The translations under genes and the position numbers were made by a program. 64,000 nucleotides of DNA, from the NCBI RefSeq assembly GCF_009982895.1, contig NZ_WXZL01000015.1:1-64000 (forward strand), read 5' to 3'. Shown piece after piece: positions 56,401-64,000 of the stretch. Within the stretch, counting starts at the first letter, position 1. Every line of letters starts with the position of its first letter. The notes beneath the pieces are model-generated. The model had not been told where the DNA came from, ran no database searches, and saw only the letters and a list, made by a program, of their open reading frames with translations. Origin of the DNA: Deinococcus alpinitundrae. Lineage in GTDB: Bacteria > Deinococcota > Deinococci > Deinococcales > Deinococcaceae.

Positions 56401-56820
56401 AGCGGGCGCGGCCTGCGCCACCACCGCCTGGGTCGCGTCCACGTTGAACGGCCCAGCCTTGGCGTAGGCCACGTTGGTGGTGCCCGACTTGAGCCACAAC
56501 TCATGGCCCAGGCCCAGGTTCATGAACAGGTCCTTGTCTGCGTCTTTCTTGTCACCGGAATGGACGATCAGTCCCAACTTGACCGGACTGGGTTTGAGCG
56601 GCACGTCCCAGTAGACGCCGTAGTCATCTGTGCCCGAAGCCTTCAGCGGCTTGTCCCAGGTCACGGCGGCGCTGGTGTCTTCCCAGACATGCAAGCCCCA
56701 GGCGGCGTACTGGGCGTCGGGGCGTTGGTAGTGAATGCGGGCGGTGTTGGCCGGGAGGGTGGTCTGGGCAGCCGCCGAAATCGCCAGAGCGAACGTGAGG
56801 AGCGTCGCAAGTCGTTGCAT
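53464..56820 (-). CDS. pulA: Secreted pullulanase (GH13, CBM41 x2)
   Basis: 1118 residues. A signal peptide (about 1-18) is followed by two CBM41 starch-binding domains, each starting IHYQRPD or INYYRPD and containing WGLHVW, then a CBM48-like region and the GH13 catalytic domain. Catalytic residues are visible: nucleophile Asp724 (GFRFDLMGHH), acid/base Glu761 (YLYGEGWDF) and Asp889 (SAHDNQTLWD). It debranches alpha-1,6 linkages in pullulan, glycogen or starch. FNWGYDPYHYM near 605 is typical of type I pullulanase. It is monocistronic and probably extracellular. Confidence 0.95.
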   Translation of the reverse strand: MQRLATLLTFALAISAAAQTTLPANTARIHYQRPDAQYAAWGLHVWEDTSAAVTWDKPLKASGTDDYGVYWDVPLKPSPVKLGLIVHSGDKKDADKDLFMNLGLGHELWLKSGTTNVAYAKAGPFNVDATQAVVAQAAPAPAAPAADSGPAIPAGNARINYYRPDGKYDGWGLHVWDGAKTPTEWTKPLTQTGKNEFGVYWDVLTVEGWTKLNFIIHKGDDKDPGPDQSLPAASGNQAWIISGSPAVNTTRPDTSVRPIGDLGQQQAVWLTRDTIAVKPALLENGALLNLYYSAAGDLKLTSAGITGGASLPLVRSDDGDQLSAALKAKYPYLAKYAVVKLRPEDAGQVAAALRGQLALSSTGLDDKLIDATGVQRWGALDDLYSYSGPLGVTWAGTIPTLTVWAPTAQSVQVLVAVNGQTRTMPMRAGEKGSWSVTGDATWKNAPYRYEVKVYAPTTGKVETNLVSDPYSTGLTRDSQQSLVTDLNDAAQKPAGWDTLKKPALSSVGDLNFYELHPRDFSVADATVPAAERGTYLAFTEKNSDGMKHLRALADAGLKAVHLLPTFDIASLPKDKATWKSTGDLSKLPPASEEQQAAVNAVKDQDGFNWGYDPYHYMTPEGTYAVNPDQRTKEYRSMVMALNAAGLRVVQDVVFNHTAASGEADNSVLDKVVPGYYHRLDVNGVVANSTCCSNTATEHTMMRRLMLDTLVLEAKQYKVDGFRFDLMGHHLVSDMQAARAALDALTLAKDGVDGKQIYLYGEGWDFGEVAGNARGVNATQINLYGQGIGTFNDRIRDAVRGGNPFGGLQDQGFATGLFTLPNGQPQNTDKAKLLKLTDQLKVALSGNLRDFRFTDSTGKTVTGAQVTYNGAPTGYAASPREAINYVSAHDNQTLWDAVLLKAPLSATTAQRVRMQNLAYSLVLLGQGMPFIHAGDELLRSKSFDTDSYNSGDWFNAVAWTGADNGFGRGLPMAEKNKDQWDIYRPLLANAALKVTAADRTRASDHLRELLSIRNSTSLFRLPSAQAVQSQLTFLNAGPNQTPGVIVMKLSGGAAPYKNVLVVFNAASTAYTLKDASLVSLKLSLHPALQASSDAVVKSSKVSGDTLSVPGLTTAVFVGK

Positions 56821-56894
56821 GGTTGCAGAGAGTGTAAAGGATAAGGCGCTGGACATTGAAAGAAGGCCCGACCCTTCCGCTAAACTTTTGAAAC

Positions 56895-58068
56895 ATGCCC
56901 GCCGAGCAAACTCCTCTCAGACGTGAGCATGTGACTCAAGTCGTTAAAGTCATCCAACAATGGCTCTCCAGCCAGCCCAGTCCGGGCGAGGCTGTGGTGC
57001 GGCAAGCCATCGTGTTGCCGATTCTGCAAGCGGCAGGCTTCGATATCTGGAATCCGGCGCAAGTTATTCCCGAGGAAACCGACAAGGGCGGCTTTCGACC
57101 AGATGTGCGCGTCGTGGCGGGCGAGATATCAGTTCGTGCTCGAACTTAAAGGCATGAACGTCGGCCTGCATGACAAGGACTATCAACAAGTCGCCGCTTA
57201 TGCGGGCAGCAAGGGCATCCGCTGGGCGCTGCTGACCGATGGCCGCGTCTGGGTGGTCATTGATGAGCACATGCAAGGTCCGTATTCGGAGCGCATTGTC
57301 TTGAAGCTCGAACTGGTCCAGAACGCTGCCGGGGTGTTTGCGAGTGATCTCGCCGCCGTACTGGACGCGGCAAGCTGGACGAGCGGCATGTTTGAGACTC
57401 GACTTTCGGACGTCCAGCAGGCTCAGCAAAAACGGCGTGACGAAGCCCAGATTCACTCGGAAAAGCGCCCGATTGTCGAAGATGTGCAAAGCGAGTATGA
57501 CATCTCCAGTTTCGAGAAGGCGGCGGCAGCGGCGGTCAGAATGCGTCTGATCACCGAAGCCGAGCGCGACGTACTGCTGGGCGCGGTGCAAAGTTAGTCA
57601 CCCAGTCCAGCTGTACGGGAACTCAAGAGACCGGAGCATAAAAAGAGCGAGTGGCCGCTCAAAGCGCAACCGACCAAAGCGGACAAGCTGGAGTTCTCAG
57701 TACCCACGCCAGATGGGCCGACCCCATCCGCACCCAGCGAAATTGCCTTCCACTATCAGCCTGGAGAAGCGGATGCCCGCGCCGTTTATTTTCCGGCCCT
57801 GGGCAAATGGGTCGTTCAAGCGGGAAGTATCGCCAGCGCCGAGGTCAAGGAGTACGCCGCATCTGTGGGCAAACGCCGTCAAACCATGTTGGACGCAGGT
57901 GAAGTTGCTTTGCTGGAAGATGGGCGGCTGCGTTACCTCAAAAATGTGGAGTACACGTCGCCGAGCACGGCGGCAGATGATATTTCTGGCGCTTCTAAAA
58001 ATGGCTGGATGGTCTGGATGGATGAGCAGGGCCGCCCTGCCCAGCATCACCGACCCCACAAGCCGTAA
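56895..58068 (+). pseudogene. PD-(D/E)XK nuclease-like + DUF4357 gene, frameshifted and interrupted
   Basis: Reading from ATG 56895 gives a type-I-restriction-R-like N-terminal domain with RPDVRV (catalytic-site Asp70). A one-base insertion near 57126 shifts the frame; skipping that A restores YQFVLELKG, giving Glu83-x-Lys85, the ExK of the PD-(D/E)XK fold. The restored frame stops at TAG 57595-57597 but stays open afterwards to TAA 58066-58068, ending in SPSTAADDISG and NGWMVWMDEQG, the signature end of DUF4357. The intact protein would be about 390 residues. Homologues with this architecture are uncharacterised nuclease-like proteins. Two independent lesions suggest a dead gene. Confidence 0.8.
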
Positions 58069-58197
58069 GCCTGATAATTGCTTATCAGTGCGAACCCAGA
58101 TCAATTTCTGGAATGATCCAGATTGAAACCATTCGGTCTTCTCAGCAATGAGAGAGGGCCGCACCCCAGCGGCGCGGCCCACCCGATGGTCTGCGTC

Positions 58198-59547
58198 TCA
58201 GCGCTTCTTGATCTGCGAGAGCTGGTCGGCCAGGATCTTGTTGGCCTGCACATTGAGGTCGGCCAGCGACGATTTGACGTCCGCACCGCCGACGATGGCG
58301 GTCATGGTCTTTTCCATCACGCTGCGAACGGCGTCGTAGCCGGGCACGGCAGGCTCGGCGGTGGCGTTGCGCAGCAGGGCGTAGCCTTTCTTGTACGTGG
58401 GGTTGGCCGCGAAGTAGTCGCCGAGTTGACCGGCCACACTCTTGCGGGTGGGAAAGTAGTTACTGCCCTTGGCCCAGGTCGCCTGCACCGTGGGGCTGGC
58501 CCAGTACTTGACGAACAGCCAGGCGGCCAGCTCGCGCTTGGCGTCGCCGGTCGCGGGCAGGCTGACGCTCGCGCCGTAGAGATCGACGGTGGGCTGGGCG
58601 GTGGTGTGCGGCACCGGGTTGATGCTCCAGGCGAAGGCCGCGCCCTTGTCCACCGCGCTCTTGAAAAAGGTCAGGCCGCTCGACGAACCGATGGAGAACA
58701 GCAGCTTGCCGGTGCCGAAGTCGGTCTGATCGCCGAAGTTCTCGGTGACCAGCTTGGCGCAGCCGTCCTTGAACAGGCCCTGCAAGAAAGTCATGGCCTG
58801 GGTCGCCGCCGCGCTGCTCAGGGTGAACTTGTTGGTCTTGGCGTCGTAGATGTCGCCGCCGAAGGCGTAGGTCCATGAGGCGAAGCGCGAGGCGTCCACG
58901 CTCAGCTCGTAGCCGAGACTGCTGCCCTTGGCCTTGCTGAAGGGCGTCTTGGAGGCCTTGCAGGCCATCGTCTTGAACTGGTCGGGGGTGGTGGGCGGCC
59001 CCTTGTAGCCGAGTTCTTTGAGCCAGTCGCTGTTGTAGAACATCACTTCTGCCGAACGCTGCACCGGAAACCCGAGGCGCTGGTTACCGAACACCGGAAA
59101 CACGTCGGCCTTGTAAATGCCGCTGAAAAAGTCGTTGGCGTCCACCGGACTCAGGCCCCACTTGCGGCTGGCGACCAGTGGATTGAGGTTGAGCAGCGCG
59201 TCGCCGAGCTGGTAGGTGGCGGCCTGGTTCTGGTAAGCCACCGTCAGATCCGGCATGGCGGGCGTGCCGAGCACCGGCACCATCTTCTGGTAAATCTGGT
59301 CGTAGTTGCCCTGGTACTGGCCCTTCACCGTGATGTTGTAGGGGTTGGATTTGTTGAAGTCGGCGATGATGCCGTCCATGACCTTCGCGTTGTTGCCGGT
59401 GAGCTGGTGCCAGAAGGTGACAGTCTGGTTCTTGGAACTCACTGTTTCCCAGTTGACGCTCTGGGCACGGGCGGCACCGGACAGGGCCGCGCCGATCAGC
59501 AGGGCGGCAGGCAGCAGGCGAGCGGGGGAGCGCAGTGGGTTTGACAT
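58198..59547 (-). CDS. CUT1 ABC sugar-binding protein
   Basis: 449 residues. A signal peptide (about 1-29, ending ARAQ) is followed by a family 1 solute-binding fold (VTFWHQLTG...; NYDQIYQKMVPVLGTPAMPDL). It resembles UgpB/MalE-type proteins. AAGGAGAT precedes ATG 59545-59547. It is the last gene after two MalFG-type permeases on minus, so unlike the first CUT1 operon the binding-protein gene is distal. Ligand unknown; nearby pullulanase makes maltodextrins possible. Confidence 0.88.
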   Translation of the reverse strand: MSNPLRSPARLLPAALLIGAALSGAARAQSVNWETVSSKNQTVTFWHQLTGNNAKVMDGIIADFNKSNPYNITVKGQYQGNYDQIYQKMVPVLGTPAMPDLTVAYQNQAATYQLGDALLNLNPLVASRKWGLSPVDANDFFSGIYKADVFPVFGNQRLGFPVQRSAEVMFYNSDWLKELGYKGPPTTPDQFKTMACKASKTPFSKAKGSSLGYELSVDASRFASWTYAFGGDIYDAKTNKFTLSSAAATQAMTFLQGLFKDGCAKLVTENFGDQTDFGTGKLLFSIGSSSGLTFFKSAVDKGAAFAWSINPVPHTTAQPTVDLYGASVSLPATGDAKRELAAWLFVKYWASPTVQATWAKGSNYFPTRKSVAGQLGDYFAANPTYKKGYALLRNATAEPAVPGYDAVRSVMEKTMTAIVGGADVKSSLADLNVQANKILADQLSQIKKR

Positions 59548-59726
59548 CGGATCTCCTTTTGCAAACGGTAGAACATGATCTGAAGGATGGGGTGAAGTGC
59601 CTGGAGGAGCAAGGGACGGTGGGGGAGGGCAACCTGACTCGACTTGCAGCTTCAACCTGCGGCCTGATCGACAGGCCAGGCAGCTCAATTCAACGCGCCG
59701 GTGTCAGGCACAGGTCAACTGGCAGC

Positions 59727-60662
59727 TCAACCTTTCAGGCCGCTGGTGGCCACACCCTCGGTAAACTGGCGCTGAGTGAGCAGGTAGATGATCAGCACCG
59801 GCACTACGGCGATGACCGATCCGGCCATCAACAGCTGGGTTTCAGGTCCGGCCTCGCTGATGAAGGTCCACAGCCCCACCGTCAGGGGCCGCCATGTGGG
59901 CGTAAACGTCACCAGCAGCGGCCACAGAAACGAATTCCAGGACGCCACGAAGGTCAAGAGGGTCACGGTCAGCAGCGCCGCCCGGCTCAGCGGCACCACG
60001 ATGGTCACCAGAAAACGCAGGTGGCCAGCGCCATCGAGCTGCGCGGCGTCCCAGAGTTCGCTGGGAATGCGGGCGAAGAACTGGCGCAGCAGAAAAATAC
60101 TGAAGGCGTTGGCCATGAACGGCACCGTCAGCGCTGCCAGGCTGTCAAGCCACGAGCCGCCCGGCAGCGGCAGGATTCCGCCGCGCACCATCAGGAAATT
60201 GGGGATGAAGGTGACGGTCTCGGGAATCATCAGGGTGGCCAGCAGCACCACGAAGAGGGCGTCGCGGCCCGGAAAGGTCATGCGGGCAAAAGCGTAGGCG
60301 GCCAGCGCCGAGGTCGTCACCAGCCCCAGGATGGTCAGCGCGCTGATCAGGATGCTGTTGACGAAGTAGCGGTCGAAATTGCCCTGCACCCAGGCCTGGG
60401 CATAGTTGCCGAGTCGTGGCTGGTGCGGGAGCCACTGCTTGTTGATGGTCTCGCCCAGCGTCATCAGCGAGGTGGTAAGCATGTACAGAAAGGGCGTCAA
60501 CGCGAAGATCGCCCCGATCATCAGAAAGAAATAGATCGGCAGGTGCGACCAGTGAAAGACGTAGCTCTCACGCGGCGTGGCAGCGGGGCGCAGTTGTGCC
60601 TGCAGCTCCTCTGTCTGAACTGGGCCGCCCTGAATCTGCCTACCCTGGGTCTGCTCAGCCAT
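59727..60662 (-). CDS. CUT1 ABC permease, MalG type
   Basis: 311 residues, about six membrane helices. The EAA loop region contains SELWDAAQLDGAGHLRFL. The start overlaps the end of the MalF-type gene by 8 bases. It forms the membrane channel with that protein. No ATPase gene is adjacent. Confidence 0.9.
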   Translation of the reverse strand: MAEQTQGRQIQGGPVQTEELQAQLRPAATPRESYVFHWSHLPIYFFLMIGAIFALTPFLYMLTTSLMTLGETINKQWLPHQPRLGNYAQAWVQGNFDRYFVNSILISALTILGLVTTSALAAYAFARMTFPGRDALFVVLLATLMIPETVTFIPNFLMVRGGILPLPGGSWLDSLAALTVPFMANAFSIFLLRQFFARIPSELWDAAQLDGAGHLRFLVTIVVPLSRAALLTVTLLTFVASWNSFLWPLLVTFTPTWRPLTVGLWTFISEAGPETQLLMAGSVIAVVPVLIIYLLTQRQFTEGVATSGLKG

Positions 60663-61821
60663 AAAACACCTTCCTGCCGAAAAAGCGGAATTGAAAGAGG
60701 GTCAGCACCAGAATCAGGAAAAACAGCACGAACGACTCGGCGGCGGCCAGGCCGTAATTGTTGGCCTGATAAAAGGTGTCGAAGATGTTGATGCTGGCGG
60801 TGTCTACCGTACCCTGGGCCGACGGCACCCGCATCACGTAGAGGTGATTGAAAGCCTGCAAAGTGCCGATCAGCCCGACCAGCGCCACATAAAAAATAAC
60901 CGGCGAGAGCAGTGGCACGGTGATGGAGAAAAACTGGGCGATGCTGCCTGCGCCGTCGATCTCGGCGGCCTCGTAGAGGTCTCTGGGGATGCCCGTCAGG
61001 CCAGCCAGAAAAATAACCACGTTGTAGCCCACATAAGTCCAGACCCCGAACAGCACGATGGTGGCGAGCGCCATGCTCGGCCCGGCCCACACCCCCGGCC
61101 ACTGAAAGCCGAACAGCACCTGACTGAGCGGGCGCGGATCGAACAACCACTGTTGCGGCGCGAAGTGCAGCCAGCCGAGCACGGTGTTGGCCAGGCTGCT
61201 CTCGCGCGGGCTGAAGATGATCCGGAAGACGGCGGCGGTGGCGACCACCGGGATCACGTAGGGCAGAAAATACACCGCCCGGAAAAACCCCTGTCCCTTG
61301 ATCTTGCCGTAGAGCAGCGCGGCCAGCACGAGCGCCAGCACGATCTGGAGCGGCACACTCAGCACCGCGTAGTACATGGTCACGATCACCGATTGCAAAA
61401 AGGCCGCGTCGCCGTGGGTGGTAATCACGCCCCAACTCAGGGCAATCGCCACGCCCGCGCCCAGCAGGGCCAGCGCGGCGGGCAAGCGCCACCAGCGCCG
61501 GGCGCTCAGCTCCGCAAAGGCCCCGGTCCACAGCCAGTGCGCCGTCAGAATCAGCACCAGGCCCAGCACGAAGGTCGCCGGGCCGCCCCACGACCCCAGA
61601 AGCTGGTGGTAGTTGGCCAGGCCCACGAAATCGCCCTGCCGCACCCGCCAGTTGTAGACACTCATATAGAGCGAGTAGAGAATGGGAAACAGCCCGAACA
61701 CGCCAATCAGCAGCAGCGCCGGAAGCAAAAAGAGGTAGGCCAGCCAAGCTTCCTGGCGGCGGGCGCGGCGGCGCGGCTGAACCGGGGACTGCTGCACTTG
61801 GCGCTGCGGCGGCGCGGTCAA
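60655..61821 (-). CDS. CUT1 ABC permease, MalF type
   Basis: 388 residues with about eight membrane helices and an EAA loop, RDLYEAAEIDGAGSIAQFF. It is larger than the partner of the first CUT1 operon because of extra periplasmic/membrane sequence in the N-terminal half (about 75-140). It is the first gene of the operon. The N-terminal 30 residues are basic and Gln-rich. Confidence 0.9.
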   Translation of the reverse strand: MTAPPQRQVQQSPVQPRRRARRQEAWLAYLFLLPALLLIGVFGLFPILYSLYMSVYNWRVRQGDFVGLANYHQLLGSWGGPATFVLGLVLILTAHWLWTGAFAELSARRWWRLPAALALLGAGVAIALSWGVITTHGDAAFLQSVIVTMYYAVLSVPLQIVLALVLAALLYGKIKGQGFFRAVYFLPYVIPVVATAAVFRIIFSPRESSLANTVLGWLHFAPQQWLFDPRPLSQVLFGFQWPGVWAGPSMALATIVLFGVWTYVGYNVVIFLAGLTGIPRDLYEAAEIDGAGSIAQFFSITVPLLSPVIFYVALVGLIGTLQAFNHLYVMRVPSAQGTVDTASINIFDTFYQANNYGLAAAESFVLFFLILVLTLFQFRFFGRKVFYG

Positions 61822-62016
61822 GGGATGTTCCGACAGCGGGGAGGGGTGTGCCGGTTCGTTGACCGCTCGTTCGCGGGCCGAATGGGCGCGGCGCTCAGGG
61901 TGTCCATCGTTGCCACCATACAGCCCTGACCCTACGGCGCGGATGTCAGGGCAGAATGTAGCGGGCCGGGTGCAGCGGGAAGGGAGCTAGAGATTACGAG
62001 TCGAACCGCTCTTGCT

Positions 62017-62988
62017 TCAGCTCTCGCGGTACGCGCCCAGCTTGCGAAAGCGCTCGGCCCGCCCGCTGACCCACTCTTCCGGTGATTGCCCGGCCAGCTC
62101 GTCGAGGTGGCGGCTGACCGCCTCACCGAGTGCGGCGGCGGCAGCGTCCACGTCGAGGTGTGCGCCGCCGGTGGGTTCGGCAATGACTTCCTCCACGATG
62201 CCGAGTTCCAGCAGGTCGGGGGCGGTCAGCTTGAGGGCCTCGGCCGCCTCGGGGGCCTTGGCGCTGTCCTTCCAGATGATGCTGGCCGCCCCCTCCGGCG
62301 AGATCACCGAGTACCAGGCGTTTTCCATGATCAGCACCCGGTTGCCGATGCCGATGGCCAGCGCGCCGCCGCTGCCACCCTCGCCGATCACGGCGCAGAC
62401 GGCAGGCACGCGCAGGCGGCTCATGCGCTGGATGCTCTCGGCAATCGCCCAGCCCTGCCCGCGCTCCTCGGCTTCCAGGCCCGGATACGCGCCCTGGGTA
62501 TCGATCAATGCCACCACCGGCAAACCGAACTTGTCGGCCAGGTCCATCAAGCGCACGGCCTTGCGGTAGCCCTCGGGGTTGGCACTGCCGAAGCGCCGCT
62601 TGATCTTGTCCTTGGTGTCGCGGCCCTTTTGCTGCATCAGGAGCATCACCCGGCGGCCCTGCCAGAGCGCCGGACCGCCGATCAGGGCCTGGTCGTCGCC
62701 AAAAGCGCGGTCGCCGTGAAGTTCCACGAAATCCTCGGTCAGGCGCTCGACATACTCCAGTGCGGTGGGCCGCCCGGCGATGCGGGCCAGTTGCACCCGC
62801 TCCCAGCGCGTCATGCTGACCTGCTGGCGCAGCCGGGTGAGCTGGGCGCGCAGCGGGGTCAGGGCGCTGTCTAAATCTTGCCCGGTGCTGACGGCAGTGC
62901 TTTCCAGATCGCGGATGCGGGCTTCGAGTTCACGCAGGGTCTGGACTGTCGGTGTCTGGGTGGTGCGGGTCTGGTTGGGCCGAGTCAC
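62017..62988 (-). CDS. accA: Acetyl-CoA carboxylase carboxyltransferase subunit alpha
   Basis: 323 residues. The coiled N-terminal helix ([14 protein letters not shown]) and the crotonase-like core with [19 protein letters not shown] and [16 protein letters not shown] identify AccA. With AccD it transfers carboxyl from biotin to acetyl-CoA, making malonyl-CoA for fatty acids. The GTG start overlaps the accD stop by four bases, ensuring equal subunit synthesis. Confidence 0.95.
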   Translation of the reverse strand: MTRPNQTRTTQTPTVQTLRELEARIRDLESTAVSTGQDLDSALTPLRAQLTRLRQQVSMTRWERVQLARIAGRPTALEYVERLTEDFVELHGDRAFGDDQALIGGPALWQGRRVMLLMQQKGRDTKDKIKRRFGSANPEGYRKAVRLMDLADKFGLPVVALIDTQGAYPGLEAEERGQGWAIAESIQRMSRLRVPAVCAVIGEGGSGGALAIGIGNRVLIMENAWYSVISPEGAASIIWKDSAKAPEAAEALKLTAPDLLELGIVEEVIAEPTGGAHLDVDAAAAALGEAVSRHLDELAGQSPEEWVSGRAERFRKLGAYRES

Positions 62989-63878
62989 GGGGCCTGCTCC
63001 GACTGAACAGAAGCCGGTGCAGCAACGCCCACTGAGGCAGGGTGCAGCAACCGCAGCAGCTTGGCGAGTTCTCCACGCTGCTGGCGACGGTCCACGATCA
63101 TGTCCACCATGCCGTGTTCGAGCAGAAACTCGGCGCGCTGAAAGCCGTCCGGCAAGCTCTGGCGAATGGTCTGCTGAATGACCCTCGGCCCGGCGAAGCC
63201 GATCAAGGCCCCCGGCTCGGCCACGATCACGTCGGCGATGGTGGCAAAGGAAGCGGTGACGCCGCCGGTGGTGGGGTCGGTCAGGATGCTGATATACGGC
63301 AGGCCACGCTTTGAGAGGGCTTCAAGCGCCACCGTCGTCTTGGCCATCTGCATCAGCGACAACGCACTTTCCTGCATCCTGGCGCCGCCGGACGCCGCCA
63401 CCAGGATCAGCGGCAGGCCCTCCTCACCGGCCCGCTCGGCAGCGCGGGCGATTTCCTCGCCCACCACGCTGCCCATGCTGCCGCCGGAGAACTCGAAGTC
63501 CATGATGGCGGCGGCCACGCTGAGATTCTCAATCTGGCCGCGTCCGGTCAGAATGGCGTCGGGACGACCCGTCTTGGCCTGCGCGCGCGCCAGGCGCTCC
63601 GGATAACTCTCGGTGTCGCGGAAATTCAGGGCGTCCACCGGATGCACCCGCCCCGACCAGATCTCGATCGGCCCGTCGAGCAGTACCTCGGCTCGTTTGG
63701 TAGCACCCAGGCGGTGGTGAAAGCCGCAGTTGGGGCACACGTAGGCGTTCAGCGCCAGATCGCGCAGATAGACGTTTTCCTTGCACTGGGGGCATTTGCC
63801 CCACAGATCGGGGGTGTCGGCTTCGCTGGGCGGGTTGACCTGCGGGCGACGCCTGCGAAAAAACTTGTCGAGGGCCAA
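62985..63878 (-). CDS. accD: Acetyl-CoA carboxylase carboxyltransferase subunit beta
   Basis: 297 residues. A four-cysteine zinc ribbon (Cys29, Cys32, Cys48, Cys51) precedes the carboxyltransferase domain with [16 protein letters not shown] and [13 protein letters not shown]. The start is TTG 63876-63878 with AAAGGAG 7 bases upstream. It is first in the accD-accA pair. Confidence 0.95.
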   Translation of the reverse strand: MALDKFFRRRRPQVNPPSEADTPDLWGKCPQCKENVYLRDLALNAYVCPNCGFHHRLGATKRAEVLLDGPIEIWSGRVHPVDALNFRDTESYPERLARAQAKTGRPDAILTGRGQIENLSVAAAIMDFEFSGGSMGSVVGEEIARAAERAGEEGLPLILVAASGGARMQESALSLMQMAKTTVALEALSKRGLPYISILTDPTTGGVTASFATIADVIVAEPGALIGFAGPRVIQQTIRQSLPDGFQRAEFLLEHGMVDMIVDRRQQRGELAKLLRLLHPASVGVAAPASVQSEQAP

Positions 63879-63885
63879 GGCGATG

Positions 63886-63906
63886 CTCCTTTATGTCGTC
63901 ATTCTA
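63886..63906 (-). promoter_or_regulatory. Promoter and ribosome binding site of accD
   Basis: TAGAAT (63901-63906 on minus) is a good -10; AGGAG (63886-63890) lies 7 bases before the TTG start, so unlike many genes here accD has a short leader with a Shine-Dalgarno. Confidence 0.55.
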
Positions 63907-64000
63907 GCGGTGCGGCGCGCCGCAACATGACCTGTGGCCTGAATGAACCCGGTTCAATTTCCTGATCCGCGCGGCCCGGAGCACCCTCAGTCGCCCAGTT

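Noticed and set aside
61980..62015. tRNA-like sequence downstream of accA
   Set aside because: A short GGTTCGA-like segment on minus, but no acceptor, D-arm or anticodon stem can be folded.

Overview
The window is high-GC chromosomal DNA from a Deinococcus-like bacterium. This rests on three things: the protein set looks like Deinococcus-Thermus; about twenty genes have a TANNNT-type -10 hexamer only 6-8 bases before the start codon and no Shine-Dalgarno, the leaderless arrangement described for Deinococcus; and stop/start overlaps of the GTGA or ATGA type are frequent. I could not run a database search, so genus is an inference.

Layout. 1-1700 is a somewhat AT-richer accessory patch: two diverged copies of a structured ~98-base noncoding repeat and an FRG-domain gene interrupted by an in-frame amber codon. 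1785-9600 holds a membrane-anchored alpha/beta hydrolase, truA with two small genes downstream, a LysM/M23 peptidase, the lipB-lipA lipoate pair, a CPT-like phosphotransferase and a leishmanolysin-like protease. 9650-15455 is a sugar operon: RpiR-type regulator, CUT1 binding protein, two permeases and a GH3 beta-N-acetylhexosaminidase, best read as cell-wall amino-sugar uptake. 15473-24900 carries a lipoprotein subtilase, trmL-ispF, a large PAS/GAF/GGDEF/EAL protein, a thioredoxin-like protein, a class A penicillin-binding protein and a lone receiver. 24948-30055 has fadD, phoB-phoR-phoU genes (the kinase lacks membrane segments) and an MBL hydrolase.

30268-47150 mixes an MFS transporter, tRNA-Trp(CCA), a DEAD-box helicase with a Gly/Gln/Ser/Arg-rich tail, a Crp-family regulator, AlkA-type glycosylase, YbaY-like protein, a NUDIX-SDR pair, a CDP-alcohol phosphotransferase with a coupled small membrane protein, a second MFS transporter, a HAD gene broken by two nonsense codons, a strongly repetitive RG-rich protein, an FAD dehydrogenase, and a pseudo-receiver/Roadblock protein. 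47370-53228 is a minus-strand ribose-type ABC operon (ATPase, permease, binding protein) with a TIM-barrel epimerase and a Gfo/Idh/MocA dehydrogenase. 53464-56820 is a secreted pullulanase. 56895-58068 is a degraded PD-(D/E)XK + DUF4357 gene. 58198-61821 is a second CUT1 sugar importer without ATPase, and 62017-63878 is accD-accA.

Themes. Carbohydrate capture dominates (three ABC importers, pullulanase, hexosaminidase). Neither CUT1 operon encodes an ATPase, so both probably share one encoded elsewhere. Three genes (FRG, HAD, PD-(D/E)XK-DUF4357) carry in-frame stops inside otherwise intact coding sequence; decay is the simplest explanation, but all three include TAG. The most novel-looking intact item is the six-unit RG-rich repeat protein at 42356-43273. 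No CRISPR array, prophage, complete insertion sequence or replication origin was seen.
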